Positions 1 to 12,200 of a stretch of 42,566 nt of DNA are shown here, in pieces. Every line of letters begins with the position of its first letter. Positions within the stretch are counted from its first letter, which is position 1. A program made the translations under genes and the position numbers. The notes beneath the pieces are model-generated. The model saw only the letters and a list, made by a program, of their open reading frames with translations. It was not told the DNA's origin and did not search any database. The DNA comes from Phoronis ovalis (taxonomy: Eukaryota > Phoronida > Phoronidae), in contig JAOXYB010056944.1 of the NCBI GenBank assembly GCA_028565635.1, positions 1 through 42,566 on the forward strand, read 5' to 3'.

Positions 1-430
1 TCTACATATAATAGTTTTGAAGATATTTGGTGGAAAGAGTGACAGACGGACACTGGAGATTTAGTAGTATAGATATATTAAGTATTATATAATTTTCCTG
101 AAAAAACGATCTGAGGAATTACCAGATGAATACTTTTCAAAACAACAAAATTAACAAAAGTTTAAAACTTAAAATTAGTTTCAATCATCATTTCACTTTC
201 AAAACTTTCGCAAACACTTTTGTAATGATACAAACTGTTAGTTTCGTACTTCCACCAGGGAACCCTTATTATTAAAAATTAATATCAATTATTAGTTCTA
301 AAAAATTAAATTACTTAAAAACATTAATATCTATTTGCAACAAACTATTATTTAAATACCTCTATTTTATATTATGCAATAAAATTTCTACAAAATATCC
401 TGAAAAACATCTTTTTATTTTGTACTTTTC

Positions 431-663
431 CAGGCCTACCTAATCAGCGTAGACTCGAACCGTCAAGCCGCATTCGCAGACCTCTTTCCTACCATTCGAA
501 CCCATTTTCCGGTTTTCGCATTAAAATTCCTGCTACTCGAACCATCATTTCCGTAGACTCGCGTAAGTTGCCGGGAACTCGCACAGATTTCCGTAGACTC
601 GGACAATTTCCTACGATTTAGAAATAATACATACGGGCTTTCTCTGTTATGGAAACTGGCGAA
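431..663 (+). repeat. Left inverted arm of the foldback-like element
   Basis: This 233-bp arm pairs with 1559-1791 in inverted orientation with scattered substitutions. GTAGACTCG boxes lie at 449-457, 553-561 and 593-601. Confidence 0.85.
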
Positions 664-1558
664 TATCCTTTATATCAGTTTGACACTGACAGGTCTCGTG
701 CAGAACAATAGTGACAAAGAAAAGCGGCGTGGCTTTCTCACGGTTTAAAAAATCTTTATGGTGCTCTATACTTATATATAGTTTACTAAAAATTAATTTT
801 CTGCATTTTTAAGGGGCATATAAAATTGGCCCAAAACTAACTGATTTATTTACGCTGTTAACTGAAACTGATCATAATAAAGAAAATTATTTGAAGACTT
901 AATTGAACACAACAGCCCCGCATTGATCTGGCCCTACACAAACGTAGATTGTCAATCATATTAGGTAGACTGTACTAAGTATATTTACTTCAAACAATAA
1001 TTATTTTTAATTGAATGATGGTCAATGATGCATTGCACTCATGCTATGGAGAAACATATTTTAACTTCGAAAATGTTTGTAACGGTTGTGTACCTGTTTC
1101 ATATTGGGAATTCACATTTGTCCAAGTGACGACGGAGTAAATGCATGAAAATTACTTTGATAGTACATGACATGAAACAACATGAATCCCCGGCGAATGA
1201 AACAAATTGAAATCTTATCAAAAAAATCATATAATATGACTGTAATAATATGTTTCTGTTCTTGCAACCTGTCTTTAGCATGCGGTGAAATATCTAATAC
1301 GGAATTGTACATTTTTTAATAACCTGGTACGGTGAATGACCTGTACATATACAGATGTTTAAGCTAAAATATTGAACTCCACGTGCAATTTTAAATTTTT
1401 AGTTAAAAAAAATCTCCAAGTTAAGTTCCATGAATATATCTGAAAGATCATAATACACTCCAGACGGGACTGCAGGTAACAAACCCGGGCTAAGAAAGTG
1501 ACCGGGGTAGAGTTCGATCTTGTTTGGATTTTTACGTGACCGAGTTCACAGAAATACA

Positions 1559-1791
1559 TTCGTCAGTTTCCGTAACAGAGAAAGCTCATATTTATTATTT
1601 CCGAATGGTAGGAAAGCGTCAGAGTCTACGGAAATATGTGCGAGTTCCCGGCAACTTACGCGAGTCTATGGAAATGACGGTTCGAGTAGCAGGAATTTTG
1701 GTACGAAACCCGGAAAATGGGTTCGAATGGTAGGAAACATGTCCGCGAATGCGGATTGATGGTTCAAGTCTACGCTGGTTAGGTAGGCCTG
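1559..1791 (-). repeat. Right inverted arm of the foldback-like element
   Basis: This is the reverse-complement partner of 431-663, of equal length. The matching boxes are at 1622-1630, about 1661-1670 and 1765-1774; the last two have one substitution each. The open frames seen across this arm are by-products of the repeat and not genes. Confidence 0.85.
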
Positions 1792-3182
1792 TTTTCTATT
1801 TCCTTTTCAGAAATTTGCAGACACTTTCTATAAAGTACACAAGTAGCTGCATTTATCTTTTCGTTAAAAATACAAAAAATGTCTATATCTGGTATATTCT
1901 TTTTATTTGAATAACTGGTTTAAAGAGATTCATTAAAAAAAATCAAAGGTAGTCATAAATATGAAAATGTTGCGAGTGAACAAAAAGTTTTGATTAGTAA
2001 CACTTATTTTCTTATTTTTGTTACTGACTTAATAATATAACATTCTACTATTTAGCACATTAACTTCCATTTGAATAAAGTTTTAGTAAAATACATTTCA
2101 AGCACATTTATTTGATTACAATTCGAGTTCAATTTTCGTAGAATCTGCATTTTAAAAAACACAGGGGCAACTTATATACATTATGGGTACATTTTTGGCA
2201 TCTTATTAAAAATAACACAGCACCTGCAGTCACTGAGTTTCTATTGGATTATATTTACATTTATGAACAATTACACATAGTATTTATTGTGTTCATATCA
2301 ATTCCCAATATGCTATGTCTACATACTATTATTTTCATATTCACTAGGTTTTCTCTATAATCGTTGTTATTATTTAATTTTACTGAAGTTGGCATATTTT
2401 GGTCTTGGGACATTATGAAACCTATCCTATTAATGTTAATTGAAAGTTCACATGGCATACTTGTGTAACTGCAATCATAATTGAGGCGGTAGGGGGTACC
2501 CCCCAAGGTACAATGCTGGCATTTAAAAATCGGCAATGCTCGCATTTAAAATTGACAACCAAAAAAAAAAAACGTCGTCAAACAAAATAGTTCACTAAAT
2601 TCAAAAAGATATCCAACATAATGTTGCCAAAAGACAATGCTCGCTGCTCGCACTTAACAGACCAAATGCTTGCTGCTCGCGATACACTCCCACCCCCCCC
2701 CCCTCATAATTACAGTTGAATTAAACGTTATATGACTGGCTGCTTCAAGCCAGTGACAATTAAGTCATGTTTTTTCTGGTTTTAGCCGAATTGGGAAAAA
2801 AGTTTTTGGATATATGTTTCTCACTACTACTTTGTAAAATGATTTATTTGCTATTTGGAGTATTTCCGGTGAGTGTTTCCAACAAGTAGCAACTATATAC
2901 TGACTGCAAGTTTACAAGTGCAGGCAAAATTAGGTATAATTGCGCGAAAAAGGATTCTAACAAAAAATGTATAAAGTGATATAAAAATCAATTTTCTATG
3001 AATCGTTGATGATGGGCGTGGTTCCCACACCTGAATTAAATATTTTGCAAGTTTAGAAAATGAAATGCTTAGCAATGTTACATCAATTTTCACATATTAT
3101 ATTAATATTCACATGTAATATCAAAATAAATACCAAAAATGGTTTAAGCTTCATGCAACCACGAATACATGTAAAAAGTTAC

Positions 3183-3425
3183 CTGTCTCTGAACTTCTTT
3201 CACCCGCAAGTCATGCTGTGTAGGAGCACTTCTAAGCTTGAAAACCAACCAATTTCTAATAAAGAGTAGCACATCGTAAACGACAGACATTGGTAACAAA
3301 AACAGACAGACAAACACCCATCGATGGTGCAGAATAATATATTCCAAACCTCTGTACCTGGCCCATGATAGCGATATCAGAGCCGGAACTGCAAAATAAT
3401 AGGCAAGACTTGAAAACTCAGTCAT
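3183..3425 (-). CDS. DHCR24: Delta(24)-sterol reductase, first coding exon (partial gene)
   Basis: DHCR24 reduces the C24-C25 double bond of sterol intermediates using FAD and NADPH, late in cholesterol synthesis, in the ER membrane. This exon encodes the N-terminal 81 residues. It reads closely like vertebrate DHCR24: RGLEYIILHHRWVFVCLFLL and then LVFKLRSAP match the membrane anchor and the segment before the FAD domain. Two hydrophobic stretches (about residues 7-20 and 34-55) are the membrane segments. The ATG is the first in frame, and the exon ends in CAG followed by a GTAACT donor at phase 0. No FAD-domain exon appears between the donor and the left edge, so intron 1 is at least 3.18 kb and the rest of the gene is outside. 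The identification rests on recognised family sequence; the remaining exons are not seen. Confidence 0.92.
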
Positions 3426-3488
3426 GCTTTATTACTGCACGGTCAAAGCCGGGTAATTGCTCAAACCGTTGTGCAGCGGTATGATATT

Positions 3489-3498
3489 ATCACCTCAT
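3489..3498 (+). promoter_or_regulatory. Possible sterol regulatory element ATCACCTCAT
   Basis: It matches 8 of 10 bases of the LDL-receptor SRE-1 (ATCACCCCAC) and lies 64 bp upstream of the DHCR24 start. DHCR24 is SREBP-controlled in vertebrates. A partial 10-mer match can arise by chance. Confidence 0.25.
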
Positions 3499-3733
3499 TT
3501 ATAGAGGTTAAAGGTTACAGGTTGTTTTCAGCTATTTTTATATTAGAATTTAACTAAGAAAACATAATTATACAAACAATAAAGAAGGTCTGTTATCGTA
3601 GTCATGGTAAAACATATTATAAAGCCAAATTACAGCATTCATTTTCGATTGTTTATTTGGAGAAATAATACTTTGTTTTAGAATAACATTTTCAAAAGTT
3701 AATTTGCCACACATGATTTTACTAAAACCTGGT

Positions 3734-3741
3734 TTTCCCGC
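3734..3741 (+). promoter_or_regulatory. E2F-type site TTTCCCGC
   Basis: This is an exact match to the E2F consensus TTTSSCGC, 88 bp upstream of the UHRF1 start codon. UHRF1 is a known E2F1-responsive S-phase gene in vertebrates, so position and sequence agree. Binding itself is not shown. Confidence 0.5.
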
Positions 3742-3828
3742 CATTCAACCCAGATCCCACATGTGACATTTCAGTGAGTTTGTTGACATCGTTTTTTTAC
3801 TTAAGAATCTGCGTCAATTTTCGTCAAA

Positions 3829-6288
3829 ATGTGGATCCAGGTGCGCTCGTTTGACGGCAAAACATCTGTCCGTATTGATGGCTTATCGAAATTGACGAAA
3901 GTTGAAGATCTGCGTGAAAAATTAGTTGAAACGTTTGAGGCCCCTCCTGACCGGCAAAGGCTATTCTACCGCGGCAAACAAGTAAGCATTGATTGACTTC
4001 ATTATACAGGATTTGCTTCACATCTGTTCAGCATGTTCGAAAAAAAAACGCCACCGTGATATCTTTCTTTATGTAATTATTGTATTGTTGTATCAGTATA
4101 AGAACTATTTCTTAAGCTGATGTGCCCTTGAGAGTATACACTGGATAGCAGTACTACAATGGGACGTTTGTTTAAAAGTCAAGTTGTCATTTGTGTGGTC
4201 CGTATTCATGATGGATGATTTATGATGATCAGGTGATACTGGTCTGGAATTATTTTTAAAATATGATTAAATTTAACGTTTAGTCGCCTTAAACATTTTT
4301 TGTGTGATATGTTTCAGTCATTACACTTCACATGAGTTATTGTTTAATATTAACCCAGGATTAATTATATACTGGTATTGGTCTTTGTTATTATTATTTT
4401 TTTAAATGCTCACACGATTACCACAAAAAATGCTACATGTTGCTTTTTCTCTTCAAAGTCATGATTGTATGAAAGCGTGATTCGGTGCCAGGTACACAGA
4501 TTTCTAAAAATGTTTTTTATTACTGAACAGACTCAATTTTTGATTGGCTATATACATGTTATGTTTGGCTTGATTTTATATTCGTCCCCTTTTTAAATCA
4601 GGGAAAATATCCGGTGTCTTATCAAATTTCTAAAACTTGTCATCAAAGTATGATTTGTAGCTCTTAATGAGCTTAGAATTATGTAAATATATAGCATGAG
4701 TAATAATTAAACACCATTTTTGTTCAGTTGGAAATCTCAACATTAGTATCACAAAGTATTTTCCCACCCATTAATAGAATAAGTGATTAATTATCATTTG
4801 ACCCAATTTTACAAAGCAGTGATAAATGTATCTAGCTATGGAAATTCAAATTTATGTAAAATTGCCTTGAATTATATATTAATATCTATAATTATTATAA
4901 TCTATTCGTGGAGAAGTAGTACCCCTCCTTGAAATCAGCATATACAGACATATCAAGTCACCCGCATTTGGCGGGTGACACCCACTAAGATTTTGCTAAT
5001 TTTCTTACTTATATATACAAATGACGTCACAAAAACCCTAATCTCCCGCATGTTTTTGCGCTGACCTTGGCATCTCTGCATATATTTTAAAACTTCACAT
5101 GAGTGGTATTTTAGGCATCTTGACTTAAAATGTTATTTAGTTCCAACTAATCTTTCTAATAGGAGGTAATTTGATCAAGGTCTATGGCATTTACACATCA
5201 CTGTATTAAGAACTGTATAAACAAAAGTATTACTGGTGACAATATACTTTGTAGTGGGTTCAATAAACTATCAAGAATGAGTCAATGCACTGTCAGAACA
5301 AACAACAACTAAGGTTAATTTGCATTTATAATTAAGTGATTTTTGTAATTGCCTTAAGCTGCAAAGTGAGGACGATTTACAGATACAGTTTTTCAAACCA
5401 TTTTACATCAGACCAGATAACTGTTACCATTGTCTTGCATTAGTCCTGCACTACTAATTAAAATAACAGTTTGGAAAGGACAATAGGATTACCAGTTTTT
5501 GACATACCCATTGTTTTCTTTCATTCAGTCCTTGTTGAAGTACTTAGTGAAAATCTTAAATTTCTGAAACAATTTTTCTCTGTATTCTGCGACAGAAGTA
5601 ACAAATTCTACAGAAGTAGAAAAATGTGCATAAATTTTATAAAAGCATTTTAAAGGTTTGAAGAGGAACTGCAGATGTTATGTCAAAAGCATCCATTTAA
5701 TCAATGATCCAACTCACCACAGCCCCGGGGGTGTTTACTGTCTTCTTCATGCTCCATGGAAAAACGTAAATGTGTCTGAAGTTTTTGGAATTTCTTTTAG
5801 TATTATCTTAGAATTAACCAAGAAAATGGCCCTTTTTGCTGTGGTTTGATTTATTTATTTCGTGAAGTTAAGCAATTCCACAGTAAAATTAGTAGACCTG
5901 TTTTCTACGAGAATCTGTTTGGGAACGACTGTTTTTTATTTTTCCCAGATTCCGCCCTTTTAAGTTAAGTGGTAAAGAACACGTAACCCATGCACCTGCC
6001 CCATTTTATAGTAGCATCAAAGATTATCCTATATTAAAGAAGAATGGAAAAAAGATATTGATGTCTAGACTTCGAAATGGAAAGGGATCCTCTCCTGAAA
6101 ATCAAAATAGTTGTTCAGAATTAAATTCCATTTTTTAGTTTGTTGATGGACATACATTATTTGACTATGATGTTGGTCTTAATGAAATTGTTCAAATCAT
6201 GGTACGTCCAGCAGTACCAGTAGTTCTGCCAGTTGAGGAGAATGGTAGTGGAAATGAAAGTTCTACGTCTGATAAAGAAAATACAGAG
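3829..6288 (+). other. UHRF1: UHRF1 exons 1-2: ubiquitin-like domain
   Basis: Residues 1-101. [31 protein letters not shown] and then [20 protein letters not shown] follow the vertebrate ubiquitin-like domain closely. The hydrophobic patch that contacts the E2 enzyme lies at LFYRGKQ. After residue 76 the sequence becomes an acidic, serine-rich linker. Intron 1 splits the domain after GKQ. Confidence 0.95.
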
Positions 6289-9200
6289 GTTAGTATTTTG
6301 CTCCATTTTAATTTTTTTCCTAATATTTTATCAAATCAAGAAATGCATAAAAACAGTTGTTAAAGTTTAGGCACAAAGTCTAAAATTCTTCAAAGTAATG
6401 GTAGTGTGCATCTGAAGAGGAAAGAACTAAAGTTAAGATGCTGTATATCTTTCAAACATACAAATTTTGATCTCGTAGCTTCACTGTACTGATAATCTCA
6501 TATCAAGATAGAAACTAGATGGTGAATTCCAATTTTTTTACTAATTATCTTTACATGCCTTTCCAAATATTTTAAAGTACTTAAAAGTACTAAATTTAAG
6601 ATTTTATGTGTATAATGATTGCTTGATTTTCCAGCCTGAATCTATGGAAGCAGAATCCTCTACTTGTGACGAGCACTTTGAAGAATGCACCTATAAGGTA
6701 TCTTATTTGCCTGTTTCGTAAAAATATTGGTTAAATTACATGTATGAGAATTTGTTATGCAATGGAAGGCAGAGAGACTATACCTCGAAATATTAATGAA
6801 TTAGCATGTTAATCTGAATGGGGGGAGGGGGGGGGGACATGGTGTTCTAAAAGTTTGCTGTCAGACTGAGCTAGATAGAGCTATTTCTGAATGTTGCATA
6901 AGGATATAACTGATTTTCCCATCCACTTTTATAGTAACATAAATCATGATAAAAAAATCCTAAGCTTTGTAAAACTGAAATTATTTTATCTTTCTCCCCT
7001 TTTAAATGAAAATGCCAACGCAAAGGAAGAAAGAAGAGAAATATAAAAGTACAGAACCTGCATGTTAGATTTATCTTAAGCTTTACTTATTTCGGCCTCG
7101 ACTTCTGTGACATAAATTCTGTTTTTGTGACACTTTTATTATTTTACTTGAAATTAGTACAGTCTTTTAGGTACACCATCTTATTACATTTTTTTCAGGT
7201 AGGGGACATTGTGGATTGCAGAGATCCAACAATGGGTGCTTGGTTTGAAGGCCGTATTATTAAAATCACAAAAGCTACAGATGAAGATACCACCAATGAA
7301 AACCAGAGTCAAAGTTCATCAGAAGGTCAAAATTCAACTGTAGTTAGTTCTTCTGATGCGACAAAAGCAGAGCAGTATGAAATGAAGTCTGATGAAAATT
7401 CACAGGCATTAACAAATAGGACTAATAATGAAACAGAAAAGGACAACTCTGTTACAGACAGTACGGAAGAAGATTCTAAACAGGAAAAATCTACTGAAAC
7501 AGACATTGAAACAAATTGTGAAACTTTGGAGCAACCTCTAGCTAATGGAGTTGATTCTAATCTAGTCAATGGAGATACAGATAAACCGATTGAAACTGCA
7601 GTGGCTGATGATGGTTATATATATCATGTGAAATATGAAGGGTATGTATTCAAGCGATATCTATACAATAGATATGAAGGGTATATTTTCAAATATTCAA
7701 GTAATATCTGCACAACCATGGATGTGGGTGCACACCAAAAATTTCCAAGTCTAACTTAAAAAGAGACTAGATGTCTGACACGATTGAGCGTTTGAGGATA
7801 CTAGGGACTCTAGTCTAGAGTCTAATGTGAGCACTGATCTTGCTTATGTTTAATTCTGATATTCATCAGTAGATACAATATATGAGATCTAGATACATAT
7901 AGTTTTAAAAACTGGAGGTTACTAATTGTTCTTTTCTGTATGCATAACATTTAACTTTTACTTTGTGATTCATTTTTGAAAATCAAAACTGTTATTTTAA
8001 ACTTAAAAGCATTATTTACAAGGCTAAAAGACAGTTTCTCATCTGCTTTGCTTGGGCTTCTAGCAATGTATCTCCATTATCTTTTCACTTGAAGATTATG
8101 GAGACCTTGACCATATATGACTTGCATCAAACTTAAAGACAAAGAGCCAAAGCATTAACATTTGTTATTTTTTGTCCTCTGTCTTTGACAATATTTTTAG
8201 CAATTTCCCATCTTGCTTAATTTCAGCATTTCCTTGCTTTTTAGTGCGTAGTATAACTACCTTTTGTGTTTAAATTTTCATTGGCTGTTCTTAGCAGATA
8301 TGAAGAGGATGATCCTGAAAAATTACGATCATGCAACATCCGACCTCGCTGTTCAACTATCATTCCCCTGAAAAATGTTGAAATAGGTAAGACAGTATTG
8401 TTACATACCGAAAATGTAGTTAATATGGGATATAAGCTAGTTTATGCGTGTAACATAGTAATTATGGGCAAGGGTTATTTCCATTTACAGTGTAAGCTTG
8501 ACACATTAAAATATATTTAAGGTCTGATCATTACATGGTTAACCTTTAGAAATGCCTTCTTGGTTTTATCTGTGTTTATTATGTGTTGTTTTGATGACTA
8601 CAGTACCAATTGTAAAATACTTTATTTAAAACTTTAAATCATCAGGGGAACAGAGAAGGGAAATTGCAACATTAAAGTGTGCTTGACATCACCAGAATAA
8701 CTTAACTTTCTATTTTTTATTCATAGGTGACAAAGTAATGGTAAATTTTAACTATGACGAGCCAACTGCAAGAGGGTATTGGTATGATGGTATTATTACA
8801 AACAAAAGAGATACTCGCACAATTAAGGAATTGTACGCTACTGTGTATATTGGGTAAGTAACTAAAATTATCACTTCTCAGCATATTAATAGTTTTGTGT
8901 GTTCACTTAGTCTAACTAAAACCTAAGGAAATCGTCATACACTGGTCTCTGACACATTTTGTTGAGTTTAATATCTATTATCTTGTAAATGAAGTTTCCT
9001 TTTTGTTTCTTTAATTTTGATGAATAGGATGAAGTAGTAAAAAGCAGTGAAAACCATATTGTTCTAAACATGAAACTCGATTGTTGCTGAAATCTCTACT
9101 GATATTGTTAACTAAGGAAAATCCAAACCTTAGACAGTTTGGGAGTGATTTGTAGACGATAATAAACCTGCAAACTTCAGTATTATAGAGTCTTCTCACA

Positions 9201-12200
9201 GCTATTCCATCAGTTGATTTACCCTCTACTTCCTGGTTTTATATAGGTGCATATTGCCAATCAATTACACTATAAATAAAGGTTTATCTGACTTTTAAAA
9301 AATCAGGAAACAACCTTTTAGAAAAGAACCTTCTGAGTATTATACTATATTATATATCATATCAACAGGAAAAAATTCTAAACCTAACAATTATTTTTAA
9401 TTTTGATAATTTTGTTATAATTCCTATTGAATGTATGCTTGGTTTGCACATGTAGTATTAGGGGGAAGATTGGAACAGCCATGCATGATAAGATTCTATT
9501 TTTTACTGTTGCGGAAAAATTGTAACAGGTACTTGTCATTAAATGATTCAGTTTGAAAAATACCAAAAATGTTTGCAATTGGCAGTTTAATCAAATTAAC
9601 AGATACTTTGGGACTGGTATTGGTTTGGCTGATCAGTCTGCTAATACACTATTTTTTGCTTACTACTTTTCTTGTTTGTTTCAGTGCTGATCTAATGCCG
9701 TTGAAAGATTGTAAACTACTGTTCATTTATGAGATTTATAAAATTGAGAAACCTGGAGTGCAAATAAACCTAAAAGACCATGATGAAAAGGACTTACCCA
9801 AAATCAGTGAGTTCTGATCTAGTATTTTATACAACAGCTTTATATAAAAACATGAGAGACTTGTATTTTATTCTTCAGCATTCTTTAGTGTATTAAATTT
9901 ATTTATGTCATAGGACCTACAAAACCTGAATGTGATTACTGCCAGGATAAAGAAAGCCGTAAATGTAAGCAATGTGGCTGTCACAAATGTGGTGGTAAAA
10001 ATGACCCTCATCTTGTGATTATGTGTGATGAATGTGACATGGGCTTCCATCTTGACTGTCTCGAGCCACCTCTTGAAAATGTCCCTGATGAAGAGGAATG
10101 GTGAGTATATTTTGTTATGAAGTATTTTTGGCAGTAAAGCAGCATAAAAGCATGCTAATATGGATGATCTAAATGGCACATTCAAGTGTGGTTTGGCATT
10201 TTCAAAATTTTCAGAAAGGAGACTAACTAATACTTGGATTTAATTTGTTCGTTCTTGCTTTTAGTTCATACTTCTGCAGATATTACCAACCTAGCATTTT
10301 ACGTTTCTCAACAGTTTTTTATTGTATTGTTTAGTGACCTCGTACTTTACAGGCAATTTTGTTTACCGCTACTTTGTACATGAGGTTGCATTTGTTTGAA
10401 TTTTTCATTTTAAGCCAAAGTTAAATTTACTTTTAAGCGCTACAGTTTTACGCAGGCTTTTTAGCACAATAACACTAACTCAGTATGCTTTTATAATCAC
10501 CCAAGTTACAGTGCTTCATTACTGCAAACAATTTCTGCATCCGTGCACTCTCATGGTCACGAAGGATCAGAATTTTCTCAGATGTTTATATTTTTGAATT
10601 TGTATGCCTTATCGACTTGAAATTACATGTTAAGGTATTAGCCAAATCAAATATTGCGAAGGTAACTGGACACTTTGGCCAAGGCCAATCAAATTAAATA
10701 CTATTTGGTGACCAGTTACATGTGCAGTATTTATATATTCTTGCAATTTTTCCTTAAAGTGGCAAATACCGTATTGGCATTACTTATTGGAATTATAAAA
10801 TTCTTGTCAAATCTTGAACAGTTATATGAAAAATACATACATACACATAGAAATAAACTTAAAAATGGAGCAAAATTTCAACAATCTGGGACACCTCAGA
10901 GATCCTTGCTGGACGTAAATTTTGGCAAAGTTTCAGCTGCAGGGGTGTTGGACATATTTTTTTTTTGAAGTAATAGTGATTTGAAAAAAAAATTCCTTGC
11001 TGATTGCGTAATCTTGTGAAGGACAAGTTAAGTAATTTTTCATAATCCTTATGTTAGTACCTTTCCAATAATGTATACTTTTATTAGTCTACGAATACAT
11101 GTATCTACCGAAATTAACCTCAAAGTATATAGTGTGAATAAATTCCCTGAACGGTACTAGCCTGTCTTTGTGCTTGCTTTTTTACTGCATAATGTGTGTG
11201 GTGTAACAGTGTCATTTACAAATATATCCATCATTCTTATTGTAAGACTGTAATGGTGAAAAAAGTTTATGAGAAAGGTGCCAAAAATGATTTGCTTACT
11301 TGCTATTCACCTTTGGCTAAAAGCTGATATTTTATTTTGATATACTATAGTCTAGTTTACATTAGAACCAAGCACACTCAATTTTGAAAGCATAATAACA
11401 AACACCTAGATTTTTATGTTGCCTTTTAAGGAGATATTCGTTGTTTAGAGGCAACTGGGGTAATAATTTCTAAACAACCCTGGTGATTCCTTGCTTTGTA
11501 GGTATTGTCCACTGTGTAAGAACGATGATAGCAAAGTGGTTAAAGCTGGTGAAAAACTTAAAGCTAGTAAGAAAAAGTCTAAAATGGCTTCTCAGGTGTC
11601 TCAAAGCAGTCGTGACTGGGGTAAGGTATGTACTTTTAAATGTATTTTAGTGTAAACAAAGATTGAAATAACTATTTTTACATTAAAAATAGTGATTTTG
11701 GGCATGTAACATTATCCTAATTAGTGTCCGAGCTGATGTAATATGAAATGTCGGTGTAAATGTATACAGACTTGGTGTAATTCTAGTCAATTTAGTGAGG
11801 GGACAGCATTTTTGCAGTGCTTGTTTGGATTATTTTTGGTGTAGATATCGAGTTGACAATGTGATAAGAACAGATATATAAATAAAATTAAATTTCCATT
11901 GTATTGGTATTTTATGTTTGTCTGCATCAGTGAGGTTGATGTAGTATAACTAGTTGTATGCTATATAGAACGTTCAGCTTACTACTGTTTTCAACTATTG
12001 TAGGGTATGGCTTGCGTTGGTCGCACCAAAATGTGTACTATCGTTCCACCAAATCATTTTGGTCCTGTACCAGGAATAGAAGTTGGATCTTTGTGGAAAT
12101 TTCGTGTACAGGCAAGCGAGGCCGGTGTACATCGCCCCCATGTAGCTGGAATTCATGGACGTGAAGATGAAGGTGCTTACTCTATAGTGTTGTCTGGTGG

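Larger units (their letters stand above)
431..1791. mobile_element. Foldback-like non-autonomous DNA element with 233-bp inverted arms
   Basis: The left arm (431-663) and right arm (1559-1791) are near-identical inverted copies. The outer ends are CAGGCCTACC and its complement GGTAGGCCTG. The element is flanked by a perfect 5-bp direct repeat TTTTC (426-430 and 1792-1796), which is the signature of insertion. Each arm carries three copies of a GTAGACTCG-type 9-mer. The roughly 900-bp AT-rich centre contains no credible transposase, so the element depends on a helper elsewhere. The superfamily is not assigned: a 5-bp duplication with CAGG ends fits no family I can name with confidence. Confidence 0.85.
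1..3182 (-). other. DHCR24 intron 1 (partial)
   Basis: This stretch follows the first DHCR24 donor and holds no further recognisable DHCR24 exon on the minus strand. It contains one inverted-arm mobile element (431-1791). Outside that I see AT-rich sequence, a short poly-C run near 2691-2703 and only short chance open frames. Confidence 0.7.
3426..3828. promoter_or_regulatory. Bidirectional promoter between DHCR24 and UHRF1
   Basis: Only 403 bp separate the two divergent start codons, so both 5' UTRs and core promoters must fit here unless distal noncoding first exons exist. It holds an E2F-type site close to UHRF1 and a sterol-element-like site close to DHCR24. No clear TATA box stands at a suitable distance from either start. 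The use of a shared promoter is inferred from spacing. Confidence 0.65.

Noticed and set aside
2261-2545. 94-codon minus-strand open frame in DHCR24 intron 1
   Set aside because: No match to DHCR24 exons and no domain; looks like chance.
7642-7759. Exon 4 of UHRF1 extended to an in-frame stop at 7759
   Set aside because: A GT donor at 7642 joins in phase to the next Tudor segment; the read-through would truncate the second Tudor and all later domains.
9868-10185. 105-codon minus-strand open frame
   Set aside because: It is the antisense shadow of the UHRF1 PHD exon.
10675-10968. 97-codon open frame in UHRF1 intron 8
   Set aside because: AT-rich, low complexity, ends in a poly-T run, no domain.
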